Part shown: piece by piece, positions 6,522-7,644 of the stretch
How positions within the stretch are numbered: position 1 is the stretch's first letter
Layout: every line of letters starts with the position of its first letter
NCBI GenBank assembly: GCA_002342025.1
Contig: DDPD01000064.1
Coordinates: forward strand, 1-7,644
Source: Moraxellaceae bacterium UBA2477
GTDB lineage: Bacteria; Pseudomonadota; Gammaproteobacteria; Pseudomonadales; Moraxellaceae
Length of the DNA: 7,644 nt
Direction of reading: 5' to 3'
Position numbers and translations under genes: made by a program
The notes under the pieces: generated by a model
Database searches by the model: none
What the model was told of the DNA's origin: nothing
What the model saw: only the letters and a program-made list of their open reading frames with translations

Positions 6522-7064
6522 TTAATCGCGAATCAGGGCCAGAAACTCATTGCGGGTTTGCGCGCTGTCACGAAACGCCCCGAGCATAATTGACGTTTTC
6601 ATCACCGAATTCTGCTTCTCCACACCGCGCATCATCATGCACATGTGCTTGGCTTCAATGGTCACGGCAACGCCTTTGGCATCGGTCACTTGTTGAATTG
6701 CGTCGGCAATTTGTTTGGTCAGGTTTTCCTGAATCTGTAAGCGGCGGGCATACATGTCGGCAATGCGGGCGACTTTCGACAGCCCCAAGACTTTGCCAGA
6801 CGGGATGTAAGCCACATGCACTTTGCCAATGAACGGCAGCAGGTGGTGCTCGCACAGCGAATACAGCTCGATGTCTTTCACTAAAACCATCTGATCATTG
6901 TCAGAGGGAAATACGGCCCCGTTAACGAGGGTGTCGAGGTCTTCCTCGTAGCCTTTGCACAGGTATTTAAAAGCCTTAGCGGCTCGTTTTGGTGTGTCGA
7001 GCAGGCCGGGTCGGCCCAGGTCCTCACCGACACCGCGGATAATGTCCGCGTAGGCGTTTTCCAT
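6522..7064 (-). CDS. folE: GTP cyclohydrolase I
   Basis: A 180-residue type I GTP cyclohydrolase. It converts GTP to 7,8-dihydroneopterin triphosphate and formate, the first step of tetrahydrofolate (and other pterin) synthesis, in the cytoplasm; family members are usually homodecamers. The zinc ligands fit the family spacing exactly: Cys71 and His74 in LCEHHLLPF (70-78) and Cys142 in KHMCMMMRG (139-147). The blocks GLLDTPKRAAKA (20-31), VAYIPSGKVLGLSKVARI (84-101) and the RRLQIQENLT region are also typical. The protein is of the shorter form, lacking the N-terminal extension of the E. coli enzyme; this is common and not a truncation. Start: ATG at 7062-7064, with only a weak GAG-type Shine-Dalgarno upstream. 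It lies 51 bp downstream of the Smr-domain gene on the same strand, probably in one operon, and ends at the shared terminator. Confidence 0.97.
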   Translation of the reverse strand: MENAYADIIRGVGEDLGRPGLLDTPKRAAKAFKYLCKGYEEDLDTLVNGAVFPSDNDQMVLVKDIELYSLCEHHLLPFIGKVHVAYIPSGKVLGLSKVARIADMYARRLQIQENLTKQIADAIQQVTDAKGVAVTIEAKHMCMMMRGVEKQNSVMKTSIMLGAFRDSAQTRNEFLALIRD

Positions 7065-7096
7065 GATTATTCTCGTACTCGGAAGATGAAAGACTG

Positions 7097-7122
7097 ACCG
7101 TAGCGAGGCGCGAGCCTACGGT
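7097..7122. repeat. inverted repeat overlapping the smr stop codon
   Basis: ACCGTAG (7097-7103) is a perfect inverted match to CTACGGT (7116-7122) around a 12-base GC-rich interior. The right arm contains the Smr-gene stop codon (7116-7118 on the minus strand). No strong U tract follows on the minus strand, so this is not a standard terminator. It may be an mRNA hairpin between smr and folE or a degenerate REP-like palindrome. Its function is not known. Confidence 0.5.
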
Positions 7123-7644
7123 AAAGAGGACAGCGCAGGCATTTTGTCTTCTCGCGGCCGTCGCAGCAAGACCATGACAGCGCCCGTACCGCCATGTCGA
7201 GGATCGGCGCTGACAAAGGCCAGCACATCCGGCATTTGGCGTAGCCAACCATTTACGGCGGTTTTTAGCATGGCCTGACCATTGATCTGGCCTTTACCGT
7301 GCACAATTTTGACCACCGTAATGCTTTCGGCTTTGGCCTCTGCAAGCAGTTGCAGAACCGCCTCGCGTGCCTGCTCCAGTGTGCAGCCATGAAGATCCAC
7401 GGCATGCTTCCAGGGCAGCAGTCCAGCCTTAAGCTTGTCGAGCTGACGTTCTTGCACACCATTACGCTTAAAGCTTAATGCGGCTTCCGGCGACACACCT
7501 TGAAGTAGCGCGACGGTATCCGACAGAGCGATATTCTCGCGCTCTGCATCGCCCTCGGCGCGTGCGCGCTTGAGGAGTGTCAGTGCATCCGGTTTCTTAG
7601 GGCGTGCTGGGCGGGCAGGGACGGCGCTATCCACCGAGAGTTTT
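7116..7644 (-). CDS. Smr-domain protein, 5' end beyond the window (partial)
   Basis: The visible 175 codons end at a TAG at 7116-7118 and stay open to the right edge. Numbered from an internal GTG at 7634, the Smr domain begins near residue 54 with FKRNGVQERQLDKLKAG and continues with the VDLHG motif (79-83), a KIVHGKGQ motif (109-116) and the PRHGGTGAVMVLL segment (145-157). Stand-alone Smr proteins of this kind (SmrA/SmrB class) carry the small MutS-related domain. Members are DNA or RNA endonucleases, and E. coli SmrB cleaves mRNA at collided ribosomes; which role applies here cannot be told. The GTG has no Shine-Dalgarno, and the family normally has about 20-40 more N-terminal residues, so the true start is probably outside the window. 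It lies just upstream of folE on the same strand. Confidence 0.9.
   Translation of the reverse strand, partial: KLSVDSAVPARPARPKKPDALTLLKRARAEGDAERENIALSDTVALLQGVSPEAALSFKRNGVQERQLDKLKAGLLPWKHAVDLHGCTLEQAREAVLQLLAEAKAESITVVKIVHGKGQINGQAMLKTAVNGWLRQMPDVLAFVSADPRHGGTGAVMVLLRRPREDKMPALSSLP

Noticed and set aside
7632..7634. GTG as the true start of the Smr-domain gene
   Set aside because: The frame is open to the window edge, no Shine-Dalgarno precedes the GTG, and the visible N-terminus seems short for the family.

Overview
The window looks like ordinary chromosomal DNA of a gammaproteobacterium. Base composition is moderately GC-rich (roughly 55-58% by eye), genes are tightly packed, and gene content is housekeeping-like. 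The FolE, Smr-domain and HrpB proteins read like those of Pseudomonas-type or oceanospirillal gammaproteobacteria. That placement is an impression from protein motifs, not a database result. I see no tRNA, rRNA, transposase, phage gene, CRISPR array or other sign of a mobile region.

Layout: (1) Positions 21-1710, plus strand: two alpha/beta-hydrolase genes one base apart, almost certainly co-transcribed. (2) Positions 1694-4231, minus strand: hrpB, a complete DEAH-type ATP-dependent helicase, convergent with the second hydrolase and overlapping its 3' end by 17 bp. (3) Positions 4232-4317: an 86-bp divergent intergenic region with an imperfect direct repeat. (4) Positions 4318-6451, plus strand: two tandem paralogous secreted proteins that resemble the AdeT1/AdeT2-type putative solute-binding family. 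They are separated by 10 bp and followed by a strong hairpin terminator that can serve both strands. (5) Positions 6522 to the right edge, minus strand: folE (GTP cyclohydrolase I), and upstream of it an Smr-domain protein whose 5' end lies beyond the window. These two are probably one operon.

No stretch over 300 bases lacks a gene. The least understood part is the AdeT-like tandem pair. By hand alignment the two proteins are about 56% identical over 314 residues with no gap, and they share all four cysteines of the mature chains. No transporter membrane subunit lies next to them in this window, so their partner is unknown. I do not see a clearly new multi-gene system; the findings below are mostly modest.
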